From Cordilura impudica (lineage: Eukaryota; Arthropoda; Insecta; Diptera; Scathophagidae): a DNA stretch of 64,000 nt. The stretch covers positions 15,971,378 to 16,035,377 of the forward strand of contig OY821519.1 in NCBI GenBank assembly GCA_963682025.1. The letters run 5' to 3'. A model generated the notes under the pieces. That model saw nothing but the letters and a program-made list of their open reading frames with translations. It was not told the origin of the DNA and did no database searches. Shown piece after piece: positions 34,136 to 49,100 of this stretch (positions are counted from its first letter, which is position 1; the number at the start of each line of letters is the position of its first letter). A program made the position numbers and the translations under genes.

Positions 34136-37100
34136 TCAGTCTTTCTTAATGATATTTTCAATACTAAAAGCAGTAGAACTTTTGTTAGTCCCAGTACTAC
34201 TTAAATCTGGACTACAACAATTCTCTTTTTTTATGCTCGGCTTTGTGGTCGAACAATGGGGTGTAAAAGCACTGGGTGATTGAGTTAACAAACGATCACT
34301 AGAACAACTACTATTTGAAAGAGTATCAGCGGTAAAGTCCAAGGATTCTACATCAGCATAAGATGTTGTTGAACCATTTAAGGAAGCTGGGGTAGCAGGT
34401 ATTAAAGATAAGGAGGAAGGTATTTGTTGATTGAATGCTGCATGATTTAATTCTTCCGGAGGTTGTGACGATGGCGAAGATGAGGATAAATTTGAAGGTT
34501 GTAGAGAGGAATTACCAAAAAGTATATTGAATGGTGCTATTGAAGCTAAATATTGACGATGCATTTCCGTAATACGATCACTGTAGTTTAGGCACATGTT
34601 GCTTGGGTTCATATTAAACATTGTTTCTATATTTGATGGCATTTCATCACCAATTGATTGATCACCCAGAGCAGCTTGTTGTTCGGAGGCCTGTGCGTTA
34701 TTAAAAATTTATATATGTATATATTTTTTTATTTTCTTTCAATTAATTACAGTTTATTTACCTTGAAAGATTCTCCCAACAGTGTGCCGGTTTTCAAGCA
34801 TTGTCTTTGCCGTCTTGTCCGCCGTCGTCTGTAGTTGCCTTGTTCAAACATATCATTTGCCGACGCATCCAACATCCAATAGCTTCCTTTGCCGGCGCTA
34901 TCATTATCTTCTATGGTATTTTTATCTCGTGCCACTTTGACGAAACAATCATTTAGCGAAAGATTGTGTCGTATGGAATTTTGCCAACCTTGTTTATTTT
35001 CACGATAATAAGGAAATCTAAAAAAAAAAAAAATAATTTTTAAATATATCAGTTACAGGCTCAATGAAATTGCTTAAGATACTCGTATGCCAATTTAAAA
35101 ACCATTTATATTTAAATATATGTATTTTACTATTGTTATCAGCTAACAAAAATATGTGAAAATTTGTGTGGATGTTAATTTTTAACAGCAAAGCAAACTT
35201 AGCACATTTTGCGCTAGTTAAGCGCCTTCTAAAAAAAAAATAGCTAATTAAGTGAATTTAACCTATTTTAATTACAACAGTTAATGTTTAACAGAATTAT
35301 TTATACTAGCAGATACCAGCGGTCGAAATTCGAGTGCAATTTCTAGGCAGCTTTATTTTTCAACTTAGCCAATTCACAAACCAACACTTTTATGGTTTAT
35401 TATTATTGCGAATGAAGATAACAAGTTCATTAACAAACAGATTAACAAATTTAATAAAACACACACGCATATGTAAAATTTTATGTATGTATTAGTAGTA
35501 ACTTTAAAAGCAATTTACTCAAAATAAAGGAAAAAAATTAAAAATCTGTAAATTTGCAAAATGGCTGAAAAGAAATACCTTTCAAATAATGTACGTTTGG
35601 TCAAAATCGGGATAAAACGATAGAACAAAACATTGGTCACAAGAAATCGCCTAATATTAATTATAGATTTGAACTAGCGATGCCAACTTAGCGCTTTTCA
35701 CGCTGGATTTAGCGCCTTTAACAAATTTAGCGATTTAAGTTGTTATGTGAAGAATCGAGAAAAAAAATCAAAAAAAGTTAATTAAGTTAAAAAAAATTTC
35801 TTTACTCAGCGTGGACAAACAACATTTCTTTAAAAAACTCTAAAGACGTTATAAATTTTATATAATAATCTATACAAGATAAAAACTAAATCGAAAAGTA
35901 CGAACATTGTCTCGACAATTTAAAACTACTTAAATTGGCAAATAGAGACAGATTTGTTTTGTATGTATTAGTAGCAACTTTAAATGCATTTTACTCCAAA
36001 AAAAATTTAAAAAGGAAAAAAATTTGTAAATCTGGTGGACAGCTAAAAAGAAATACCCTTCAAATGAGTGACGTTTGGTCAAAACATACAAACATACATC
36101 ACACTGTGGACCATATTTTGAGAATGCGGCCAAAAATCATTTTTTATGGTTACCGATTTTAAAGTTATGTTATTCATTTGAAAGTAAATAAAGGGTTTTT
36201 CAATAAGAGCGCTACAAAAGTTTTTTTAAAGAAAACAAAAACGGTTTTGGATATCAATGAAATTCTTTATTTCTGTGAAAGTAAGTTCGATGCCATTATG
36301 TATGGAAATCGAACTCTTTTGCATGGCCACCACGGGCACGCTTGCAGAAGTCCAGACACTGAACTCAATTTTCGACGGTTTTCAAGCATAAATCGGCCGA
36401 TACTGCTGCAATTTTACGTTCGATATTCGTATGAAGTTCATCAATCATCGCTGGCTGGTTGGCATAGACCATAGACTTGACGTAGCCCCACAGGAAATAG
36501 TCCAACGGCGTCAAATCGCACGACCGAGGCGGCCAATCGACTGGATCATTTCGTGAGATAACGCCTTCTCCAAACTTGGTTTCCAATAAATTGATTGTGA
36601 CATTCGCTGTGTGGCTTGTGGCGCCGTCCTGTTCGAACCACATGTCCTCCAAGTCCATATCATCCAATTGGGGCCAAAAATATTCGGTTATCATTGAACG
36701 GTAGCGATTCCCATTCACAGTAACGTGCCGGTCTTGATCATCACGGAAGAAGTACGGCCCAATGACGCCGCCGGCCCATAAACCGCACCAAACCGTAATT
36801 TTTTCGGAATGCAATGATGACTCATGGAGTACGTGTGGATTGCTGTCTGACCAATAACGCCTATTTTGTTTATTGACGAAGCCATTCAGCCAGAAATGAG
36901 CCTCATCGCTGAAGATGATTTTTCGATGAAAATCCGAATCATTATTAAGTTGTTGCTCAGCCCAATTCACGAACATACGACGCTTCTGGTGGTCAAGCGG
37001 CTTCAGTTCTTGCGTCAATTTGATCTTGAAAAGATTTAGGCCAAGATCTTTTCGCAAAATTCGCCACAACGACGTCACAGAGATGCCCAACGCTTGAGAA

Positions 37101-40100
37101 CGACGTGTGAGAGACACATTTGGGCTTTCTTCAACTTAAGCCTCAGCGGCAGCAATATTCTCGACAGTACGGGCACTTCTTTGTCTCACTGGCACGGGAA
37201 CATTTTGTACTGTGCCTGTGGATTCAAATTTTTCCACTAGACACTCAATTGTTGATCTGCTAGGACGATTAGGACGACCATAAATTGGACGTAGCGCTCT
37301 TAACGTTGATGCCGCTGACTCCGAATTTCGGTAGTAAATTTTAATAATTTCGACTCGTTGTTGGCTCGTATATCTTTCCGTCATGAAATGGCAAACCTTA
37401 CTGAAGAGAAATGTCAAAAGAGCGGCAAGAAATATGGCGTCGTTTGCTGTCCCTGTCTTTCTACTTTTGTGGCGTCCCTGTTGATAAACCCTTTACCAGT
37501 GAAGCTCGGGAGCCAAAAACTTGCGACTCTTTTTCAACTATATCACAGCGAACGGGGTTTTCGAAAATAGACTTTCTCAGTATTTTGCTACTATTAAAAA
37601 TTTCTTTGTAAATTTTAATATTTAAATGACTAACTTTTTTATTTTAAACAATTTTAAGGTAAATTAAATTTTGTATAATTTTGTAACTCCTAAGCTATAA
37701 ATGTTAGAAATATAAAGTCACTGAGCCGTACAAAAATTAAAAAAAGGTTAAAATTTCCCGAATATCTCCTACTTCATAGAGCATAACTCCTGCCCATCAA
37801 AAAAATCTTGCACTTTTTTGTAGTTCGAACCCTCCCCTACACTTCTATACCCCATTGTATACCCGCCAGTTTCCGCCCGTGTGCACCAGAACAATTTTTC
37901 TAACTCAAGGTCAGATATTTTGTGCAAAATTTATGAATACAAAAGTTTTCCACTATGTGTTTAGGGCAGTGAAGGCCGTGCCAAACACACTGGTGCTCGG
38001 CTTCTTATATGTATACAGCCGAACGAAAACAAAAATACTCGCCAAAGAGTAAAAGTAAACAACAATTTCATTCAGTCTTATGAAAGCTTTTGCACAAAGC
38101 AGGTCTATGTCGCATTGCCTTTTGAAATTCATATATATATTTTTTTAATAGGTACACAGAGAATATTTGTTTAAAAGAAACCAAAAATGTTGAGAAAATT
38201 TCGAAAACTTGATAAACTCTAAATTAAACATTTTCTATAAATAACATACATACGTCGCCTCCATTTGACAACATTATAGCTGTCTTTTATGCCTTTTTTT
38301 TATTTTAAAAAATATCCAGTTACTGGTAATTTTTTTAGTTTTTGGTAACATACCACTTAATAACCTTTGAAATTTCTTATCTTTTTAAGTTTTGCTATTT
38401 TGTGTTTTTTTTTTTTTGTTTTTTAAAGAAATGAATTAGTTATTATTACTTATTTGATTTAATAAACTTCAAACTTATGGATAAAAGAGATTAAATTCTT
38501 CACATTAAAATTTTACCATATTCTTCGTGAACTCAACTATTTGCCCTTTTATGCATTCATATAAACATTCATACAAAATCTACACAAACCCATTTAATAT
38601 CGGCATTGTGTTACGTCCATGGATTTCAGTGTAGTAAAACTAACACATGCTCATAAACACTATTACTAACTCAATTCTCTCGATGGCCACCACTGGTTTA
38701 GGGTATAATGAGTTTGCCCTGATTTTTGAACTACCAAAAATATTGGACCTATACCCATCTTTTATTATACGGATCGACTCAAAATCACTTTCTGAGTCGA
38801 TTTCTTTAAAAATTGTAACCTGCAAGAAAGTGAAATACACAAAGAAAAATGACAACTTTTGCATCAAATTTGAAAAAAAACGGTACATTGAATGCTCTCA
38901 TAGCAAGGCAAAGATGTATGAACATCACCAAGACCGGTTATTAAAGAAACTTATTTTTGAGAGTTCATCTACAACTGCCAGCAAGACCAATTGACGAATG
39001 TATTGAAAGATTTCGAAGGCGAAAGCTGGAGAATATCGATGAAGCAATTTCTCAAAGAATTATTAAGGATTAATTTTTGCCAGAGTTCAGAAAAAACACA
39101 CACTGAATAAAAACTCGTACATATATGTAAACAAACATAGCTCAGACCAACAAACACATATTTTTATATTCATGTCAATTATGTGTGTTTCTTAATTTTG
39201 TACGGTGCCCAACACAATATCATGACTGTGTTTCGTTTCAATATTTCGTTATCTACACGAACATTTTTCTATCATGTACTTTTTGTTTCGAACACACATA
39301 AACCACACAGATTCGAGTGTAGTTTTATTTTAAGTTCGTTTTCTTGCACGTGTACTGCTAAAAAACAAGAACATGTTCTTCAACGCGTACATGTAAAAAT
39401 TAAAACATTATCCACTCGCGATTGGAAAAATCTGAAACACCCCTATAATACCGACAACAATTGTCGGTACAATTGTCTAAAATAATTCAGGAAGCCTACG
39501 AACTTGGAATGTCCCCTCTTCATGCTAGAATACGTTTTATGGAGCATATTCTTTAATTGGGTTATGATTTGAAATTTGGTCCGTTAGGCGAAACATTGAG
39601 AAAAACCAAAAAAAAAAAAAAAAAAAAATGAAGAAAAAAGAAAGCAAAAAAAAAAAAACGAATTCAAGAAAAATTTCTACAGCTAGGCCTCATAATCGAC
39701 CAACCAAAACAAGGAGATGGAATCTCAAACTATTAAAACACTGAAAGGAGATTTTTTTTCTCGATCCAGCATCTATCACAGGTTAGATCATGAACTAATA
39801 AGACGATTCAAAATCGTGTTACAAGTTCTAGCATGTAGCAGAAAGATAAATGCAAAAAAATTTGTAGAGTACGCCAATAATCTATACTTTATAATGAAAA
39901 ATACTCTCGGAGATATATGCCATCCACAGTTCATAAAATTTTGTACCATGGGAAAGAAATAATTCAAAACAATATGCTACCAATAGGAGATCTATCTGAA
40001 CAAGCGCAAGAAAAAAGGAACAAAGTCTACAGATTCTTTCGAGCACAACACAGGAAAAATGTCCAGATATTGCACTATTAACTATTTTGTTGTGCACTTC

Positions 40101-43100
40101 AGATCCATATAAGTCCAACATTTGACAAAAACGGAAAACTACCTCTATTGAATTAGACGAAGAAGCTAAACAACTTCTAGAAAATCAAGGCTATTTAGAA
40201 GAAATATTTACTAAAACTTGTATAGCCCAGCACTCGAAATTCGGGTGCAAATTCTAGGAAATATTTTTTTGCATTCAATTTTTGTCTTCCAATGTTTTTT
40301 TAATCTATGTACATATATAAAAAAATTATGAATATATAAATGAGCCTAAAGGTATGTTATTCATATATAATATAATATATAATATATAATATAATATATG
40401 ATATATAATTTAAATCATTCGCTTTAACAGGGTGTAACGAATTATTATAAATACTTTATTTTATTTCATTTTATATATTTTTAAGACAGATTAAACATAA
40501 ATTTTTTCATTCTCAGCTTCTCCTCCATATGAACTATAACTATGCCAATTTTCACACTCCTCCGTGCCCGCATGTTGCTCAAAAAGGGAACTAAAAATGT
40601 ACCTTCACGTATTCATATATAGATTGTTTGGTTTAAAGTAGTTTTTCAGTACACTAACAATAAGCTATACTCTTTTTTAGGTAGTTAAAAATTTTTCTTG
40701 ATTTAAAACTTTATGTATTTTATAAATCTACAATAAAAATTGATACAAAAATATTTAAAAAGACAATAAAAAAAAGTTTTAACTAAGGTAAAAACATACG
40801 ACTTTTTCATTGAAACTTCTCTATCTTGAACCAATATCAGATAACTTTTACGTTCGCTGCTTAATAAATTATATTTTAACTCGGGATCTTTCAAGAAAAA
40901 ACCAACCTTTAGCCTTTGTGGATATTAGGACTATAAAGTTTGCGGGGGCAAAAGTTTGGCATTTTCTGACAAAATTTAACTTTTAACAAAATTTTTAAAA
41001 ATATTAGTTGTAAAGTTAAATTTTTTAACCTTTTAACACTTCACTTGTGTACTAAAATTCAACTAAAAATTAAAATGTATTTTACACCCTCCATAACTTT
41101 TTTTATTATCGGTCAATATATACATTTTTTAGCAAAAATTAAAGTCTAAAGTCCTACCAAAAATCGCCTTCTCGTGAAATGGTCCACTGTGCGATGCACA
41201 GGAAAAAACATGATAGAGCATATTTCTGTTCGGCCTGGTCATCACCTTTTGTCCAACAGCTAGTTCAGACTTGCTGATACCGATTAAATATATTTGCAAT
41301 AATGTAGCAAATTATTTTATGCAAAAAAAAAAACATTTTTCCTGCACTTTTTTTTCCAAAAAATATAGGAACAATTAATTTTTTTTCACTTTTTCTGCAT
41401 ATCTTACAGGGACTCCTAATTTTTCATTAATAATATTTGGCAAAATTGTAGCCACTTTAAGGCTTAACACAATCTGAACGTGTGTAGTATACTTAAGGTG
41501 CTATTACACGAAGTGTTTTTTACATATGTACTGTCACTTTTCTTATCCTTTCTTTTACATACGATTCACAATTTTTGCTATCACACGTGCGTATGTATTT
41601 CCGTATGACATAACCTCTAAATGTAAACAACAGCTGATTTAATTTGTGAATTTACAAAAATTTTTTGTTAAAAAAAAGGTTATATAATTAATACTAAACA
41701 ATTTATTTTTCTTGTTGTTTTTATTTGGCCAAGTGTTAATTATGTGGTTTAAAGTTTCCTTTATTAAGCTATTTGGGCCTATTGTTGTTGATGTAAATAA
41801 AACAAATTAATTACATATTTTTCCCGACGTTTCGTCGATTTTTTGTCGACTTTTTCAAGGGAATTCGTCTATTTAATAAATAAAGCATAACATTAATACA
41901 AATTCAATACAAAAACAATTAAAACTTACAATAATCTGGGATTATATCACATTTAAATAAATTTTAATTAATTTTTCGAACTAACAAAAACATAAAGCAT
42001 AAATTTGAACATTTATTACAACACGGTTTAGTTTAATATCACAGTTTAAATTATTTGTATCGTAATGCAACGCTGTAGCTGGCGTTTATATTATTTGTGT
42101 CTTCTTTGTGGTTCATTGTTTTGTGTATTTGTTGCTGAATACGAAGGCTCTCTATTGTATATCGTTTTCTCTCAGTACTTTCAATGTCTAACACTTTTAC
42201 ATTGTCAAAATTTGGTTTGTGAGAAGTGTTCATGATGTGTTGAGCTAGTGCTGTGGATTCTTTTTGTTTTAAAATGTCTGTTTTGTGTTCGTTAATTCTG
42301 GTTTCTAAATTTCTTTTAGTAGTGCCTATATAAATTAAATTGCAGTTTTCATTATCTGTTCCATCACATCCAATTTCGTAAACAACATTGCATTGTTGTT
42401 CTTTCCTTATTGGTGCTTTTACTTTAGAGAAAATCGTACTTAATGTTTTGTTTGCTTTGTAAGCAAAACATATGTTTTCTGATTTTATTATTGTCCTTAT
42501 ATTCTTGTTGTCCGTAATCCCAGGGATGTATTTAACACTGTAAAATTTTTTTCTGGTATCTTCTGTATTATTATTAGTGTTCTTATTATTTTTAATTTTC
42601 CTGCTCACATCGTCAATTAAATTACTGATTAATTTTTTTGGGAAACTGTTGTTGACTAGAATTTCTATAATTTTTTTAATGTTTTTTGTGTGAAACTGTT
42701 TGTCGCTGATATTTAGTACCCGAAAAATTAGATTTTTTGCTGTGTTAATGATTTGTGATCTTGGTTGTGTTGAGTTAAAGTTGATGATTCTCCCTGACGC
42801 AGTTTCCTTGGAGAACCAGTCAATTGTTATTGTACTATTATTTCGGAATAGTTTAGTATCCAAGAACGTGATTTCATTTTTTGCTTCCATTTCGATGGTA
42901 AACTGAATTTTCTGGTGGTACTTATTAAGGGTGTTAAGGATTTTATCTTTATCATCAATATTTATGATTGCCAGGATATCATCTACATATTTTACTATGT
43001 ATTTAATATATATATTTTCTATTTTTAATTCTGAAATTACTTCTTCGATTAAATTGTCTAGAACAATATCTGCAATGGTTGGGGAAAGTGGGTTACCCAT

Positions 43101-46100
43101 TGGCATTCCATATACTTGATTGTAAATTTTTTCGCCATACATAAAATAATTATTGTCTACAAGACAAAATTGTAGAATTTTTAGAAATTTTGACCTAGGA
43201 ATTTGTGTGTGTTCTTTAATTATTGACCATTTTTCCATTATGTTCTTTATTCCTAAATGTACAGGAATATTGGTAAATAAAGAAATAACATCGAACGACA
43301 CCATTACTTCCCCCTGGGCTAAGCTGATGCTTTTAATTTGTTCAATCATCTGAGTTTAGTTTTTAATGTTGTAATTTTCGGATACAATATGTTTTAAAAT
43401 TTGTCCTACATGCTTTGACAATTCATAACATGGAACCTGGACCGAGGAGACTATTGGTCTAAGAGGGACACCAGGTTTGTGAATTTTGGGCAGTCCATAA
43501 ATTCTTGGTACGTTTGCGGCTGAGCAAAGTAGTTTACGTTTTTGTACCAAATCAATATTTCCATTTTTATATAAATCTGATACAATGTTGTTGTTGTCTC
43601 TTTGTAATTTTGTGGTTGGATCTATTCTCAAATTTCTGTACGTATTTTTGTCTTCTAACAATTTTTCCATTTTTGAATTGTATTCGTGTTTGTACATAGC
43701 AACCGTTCTATTTCCTTTGTCTGCTTGTATAATGATTAGATCATCATTTTTCTTTAAAAAACTTTTTATTTTTCTTTCAATATTAATCTTTAAAATTTAC
43801 TCTGTTTTTCTTTCGCCACAAACAGTGTTGTATTTTCATTTGTTTGTCATGCAAAAATAGAACCTGTTCTAATTGAAAAATGTACTTGTGACTTTCCTCA
43901 TGTATTGTACATAAACAATGTTTCATATGTATCACACGATGTGTACAACTTTTGTTGTGGGAAAATTTGACAGTACATATGTAAAAAACACACCTTTAAG
44001 TAACTCATAAAAGCCAGTTTGTACCTTAAAAATGGTCGGTTTTAATGAGACTATACCAATTTTAATTTTTATTACTATCTTTGTTATTTTTGCATTTCTT
44101 GTGTTCCAAACTAAAATATTTAATATTTTTAGGTTTTGTTCTTGTTTTGCCTAGTTTTAACAAAAAAAGTAAGAAAATTACAGTCGGTCTAGACCAACTG
44201 TACGATACCCTATACCATGCGTTTAGAGTTCCTATCTCTCAGGTCCAACTAATTACATATAGAAAATAAGAATAAACCAAATTTGAGTGCAATTGTTATT
44301 ATTTTTTTGCGTTCGGATATAAAAAGTTCATATCGGATGCTATATTTATATGGGGACTTGGTCAAAAATTGGATCGATTCTGACCATATTTGATAAGATC
44401 ACTTCTTTTTTGCAAAAACATATACAAACCAAGTTTGAGATAAATCTGTGCAATATTATAGTTTTTTGATAGATTTAAGTGAAGATCGGAAATTAGCTTC
44501 ATATGGGGGCTATGGCTAAGAATTGCCCTATGCGGTTTATTTTTGGACTACTGATAAATAGATGTAATAAACATATACAAACACAATTTGACCGAGATCT
44601 AAATGTGTAATAATTTGGATAATATGGCAATTTAAGTCGATCTCATAGGGGTCATTTGTATGGGGACTGAACAGGAACCGATTTTCACCAATTTCAATAG
44701 CATTCATCCTATGGCTGACAGAAGCTTCTATACTAAATTTCATCAATATATATTTATATTTGTGACCTGTAGTGTGGTTACAGGTTTACATGGACACACA
44801 GACGGATGAAGGGATGGACAGATGGACATTGCTAAATCGACTCAGAAAGTGATTCAGAGTCGGTATAATAAAAGTCTAGGTATATAATAAAACTCTAGGT
44901 CAAATATTTTTGCTTGTTACAAACATCAGCACAAAGTCATTATACCCTGACCACATAGTGGTATGGGGTATAATTAATTATGCAAAACTGTATGCAATTC
45001 ATGTTATAGTGATCCTCTCGATTGGCAAAAAGGAAAACGAGCGGTTCTCTGTCTTGACGTCCATATGCTTTGGACAAAACCATGCAGGAAGCAAAATTCT
45101 GGGAATTTTTACGCATGAAAAACTACACTTCAAGGACGAAGTCGGAAGAACAAAAACTTTCAAGATTGTTTATAAGTGTTTGTATAGAGTTAAAATATTT
45201 TATATTCTCTGACATGCATGTCTTCAGATAAAGAGGAATGGGGTCTCCGGATGGCGTAATGGCAGAAATTTGATAGCGCACAAAAAATATGTTTGAAGCC
45301 GCAGATTTTGAAAAAGGACAAAGCAGATGGAATTAGATACCGAAGAACAGGAAGCTCAAGACCACGATGAACTGTCGTTATTGCAGTATTATCAGGATTC
45401 AGATGATGATAAATATGCATATGGCGAAGAGTTTTATATGTTTAGTGATCTTTCTGATGAAAATTAAGCCTCAAAAATGTTTTAATATATCTATAATATT
45501 AATAGGCGATGCAATTTCTTGTGACATCTTCTAGGCTCTCAGTTACCAACCGATTTTGACAAAAAAAAAAACATTTGACCGGTATTTCTATGCGGATGTG
45601 CATCATCTTTACAGATAATTTTTTTTTTTGAGTAATAATCATTTAAAGTTGCTACACATACATAATCACATATTTAAGCTTCAAGTAAAAAACTGTACAA
45701 TGCTGTGTATGTGTTTATGAATTGGCTAAAATTGATTAGCATACCTTTAGGATCTTATAAAATTATTTATTAATAAACCCATTTATATATCTTCTGTGTG
45801 TTCAACAAATATTTATAATAGAATTTAATGAATTTTATTTAAAAACTCGCAATTTAATGAATTTTATTTAGATATTCAAAATTTTTTATATATATATGTT
45901 AGGGTGGGTAAAATTGTATGGGGCCGAAAAAAATCTCCATGGGTTCATTGCGATTCTGGTACTATGGGCCATAACAAGTATATTTGCCCAAGGAACCATA
46001 CCTCTAAAATCATTTTCGAGCCTGCCAAAATTTCGATGAAGATATTTTCCTGATATTTTCCATAATACTCATTCAAATGTAAAAAAATTATTGAAAATGT

Positions 46101-49100
46101 GTATACTGGATGTTTTTTGGGGCAGAAAATCCATTTTTCACATTTATTTTTATTTTTAACAGCACATATACGACCTATATCGATTTCATTCAATTTAAGT
46201 CAATGAACAAATATAAAAAACTAATTTTTTGACTTAAATTGAATGAAATCGATATAGCTCGTATATGGGTACCCCACATAATTTTCAGCGCTGAATATTT
46301 TGGGCTATTTTAAATATGGGAAAGTCAAAGATTCGTCGTTTTATGCAATAATTTCGTCAATTTTCCCCAAAAAGTTGAAAAATCCACAAAAATTCACGAA
46401 AACGCCCCCTGGCGGCTGTTCAAAATAAAAATATCTGTGAAAAATAGATTTCCCAACCCAAAAAACCCCCCGGTATACACATTTTCAATATTTTTTTTAC
46501 ATTTGAATGAGCATTATGGAAAATATCATGAAAATATCTTCATCGAAATTTTGGCAGGCTCGAAAATGATTTTAGAGGCATGGTTACTTGGGCAAATATA
46601 GTGGTTATGGCCCATAGTACCAGGATCGCGATGAACCCATGGAGTTAAAATAATTGACCTACCCTAATGTATATAGATTAAAAAAACATTTAAAGAAAAA
46701 AATTTAACGAAAAAATAAAATTTCCTAGAATTTGCACACGAATTTCAAGTGCTGGGCTTTGCTAGTATCAAATAAATAGCAGAAAGTAACACAATTAAGA
46801 ATTATGCACTTTAAAACAATAGAACGAACATTTTTAGAATGAATAAAGACGTTCAGATTGCAGATTGTGATATGTTCACAACACTTGTTCAGCTTTACCG
46901 TGACTACAATTTTGCTGAAAAAGTGAACAAAAAAGATTTTTTTTTTCTATATTTTTTTGAAAAAAGTGCAGGAAAAGGGATTTTTTCGCATAAAAACAAT
47001 TTTTTTTCAATAGATTCTTAGCTAGCTTAGCGGCATCAACAGTAAACTTGTTTGCACCTAGAGTAGTATTTTATTTTAATTTTATTTATGAAAAAAATGT
47101 AACTTTAAATATTTTTGACCAATTCTAATAAACAAGGACTTGTATACTTACTAATACAAATAAAAATAAAAGAAAAATAGGTTTTCAAATAGAATATTAC
47201 AGAAAATAAGTCCAGAATATTATTTTTCAGAATTAATAAAATATTATCAACAAGTTTCATCGAAATCCTTCCACAAATATATATTATTTCGAAAAAATTT
47301 AAATCTCCTTAAATTTGACTTATGACCTTAAAGAGGAACAGTTTATAGAGTTTCAGTTTAACATTAATTTACAAGATTGAGAACTTGTACCAAATAGGAT
47401 AATATTTTACAAAAGATATTTGAAATATGAAAACACTAAAATGATTTAGCCTAAAAGTTTAAAAAGCATGAAAAATCACATTTTTCTTCAAATCCGCTGA
47501 AATAAAAACGCTGCCCTCGCCAAATTATGAAAACGATACCTACAATATTTGGCATTTTTAATCACATATATTTTTTTAATAAGGCATTAAAGTCCAATCG
47601 TTGATTTCGAAAAATTTTTTTAACAAAATTTTTGAAAAAGTAAAATTGGAGATTTTGAAATAGTGCTCAAAATACCTACCGTTTTGACATTAATTTAGAA
47701 CACCATAACAATACTTTACATATGATCATTAAGGGATCAGGAGAATGCAAAAATGTTGTTGTTGTAAATTATTTCAATGTCTTTAAAAATGTGAGCTCGA
47801 TTTTCTCAATCAAGTGGTCTGCGGGGCATTTATTGCCTGGGGAACTTGATATAACTTGGCTGTTTTTCAACCGATAATAGATTTTATCATTTTATTAGAA
47901 AGATAAGTTACTCTAGATTATGGTTTATTAATTAATTTGATTGAAATGCAATTATTAATATCAAAATTTTTGTGAAAAATGATTTTTTTTGTGATAATTT
48001 TTAGATATAAATGCATATTTGAAGTTTGAAGTCAATGCGTGTCCAGAAAGCATTGTCCGATTTGGCTCAAATTTTGCGCAATAAAGTTTTAGATACAGTA
48101 TCACAATAATCCGACCCGCACACCTCAAAATTCGACCAAAACTTTTTTTCATACAAACCGCCCTCACCCTATTATGGGGGGTTCCATGTCAAGTGCACCA
48201 ACTTTTGAAACCGATGTCTTCCGATCGGGATGAAATTTACACCAAGGTTACTCCTATTGGATAGTAGTTTAAATACAAATTTTCAACAAGATCGGTCCAG
48301 ATCTCTCTGAGTTAGAGGGGATCAAAATTTGACATTTTGGCCAAACAGGTGTTTTTTCTCATCCATGTAACTTATTACCTATTGTTGGATTTTTCCTTTA
48401 AGAGCTTTTTGGTCACTTAGTGGGATGGGAGTGGGATATCTATCAAAATAAATGTTTAGTAACTCAAGACAACGTGTAAAACCTTACGAATAAAACTTAT
48501 ACCGAGAAACTAGACAAATTAACCTTTCCGAAGGTATGTAACATACCTTCATAACATAACAGAAGGGAATGGTCCTCTGTAACCTGAAAGAGTTATTTGC
48601 AACATTTCAATCTGAACACGAGGATGTTAAAATTGGCTTCACGAAATTTACCCAAATGAGGCCAAAACATTGAGTTTTGGCAGGAAGCAGCGGAACTTAC
48701 ACAGTATGCGTTTGCATTTACCATGAAAATGTTAAACTGATGTTGAAGGAAATCAACATAAAGTATTTAACAGATGATTCGGCAGAAGATTTACACGATT
48801 ACCGCGATTGCCTTAAATTGACTATGTGTCCTAATGCAACAACTTCTTGCCACTTAGGTGAATGTACCAATTGCCCGAAAACCACATTCATCAAAAAAAA
48901 TTTAATCAACTCTTTAGATCGAGAATATATAGAGGAGGTTAAATTTGATTCTTGGATTCAGACTGACAGATGCACATTGAAAACAATCATTTTAAATGTG
49001 GATGATTTTGTGGATTTTGTACACATTACAGGATTGCTAAACTTGAGAACCCATGACTTTTTGGTCAAAGAGCAATGGTCATTCTTCAAGGATTTGAAGA

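Larger units (their letters stand above)
41815..43800 (-). mobile_element. Penelope-like retroelement, 5'-truncated
   Basis: Minus-oriented. It encodes reverse transcriptase fused to a GIY-YIG nuclease (next entry). Downstream of the frame it ends near a hammerhead-like terminal motif. The 5' terminal repeat and protein start are missing. It sits inside a TTAA MITE in forkhead intron 1. Confidence 0.85.
41497..43995. mobile_element. TTAA-flanked MITE, copy 2, split by a Penelope-like element
   Basis: Left GGTGCTATTACACGAAGTGT with TTTTTTACATATGTACTGTC, and right the inverse (GACAGTACATATGTAAAAAA and CACACCT). TTAA lies at 41493-41496 and 43996-43999. Ends match the copy at 22769-25077. The arms are separated by the Penelope-like insertion at about 41815-43800. 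Confidence 0.7.

Noticed and set aside
38647..38994. 115-codon plus-strand frame
   Set aside because: Its first third is a DINE-like fragment and the remainder shows no domain; chance open frame.
42700..43353. Several plus-strand frames of 60-68 codons
   Set aside because: Shadows of the Penelope-like reverse transcriptase on the minus strand.
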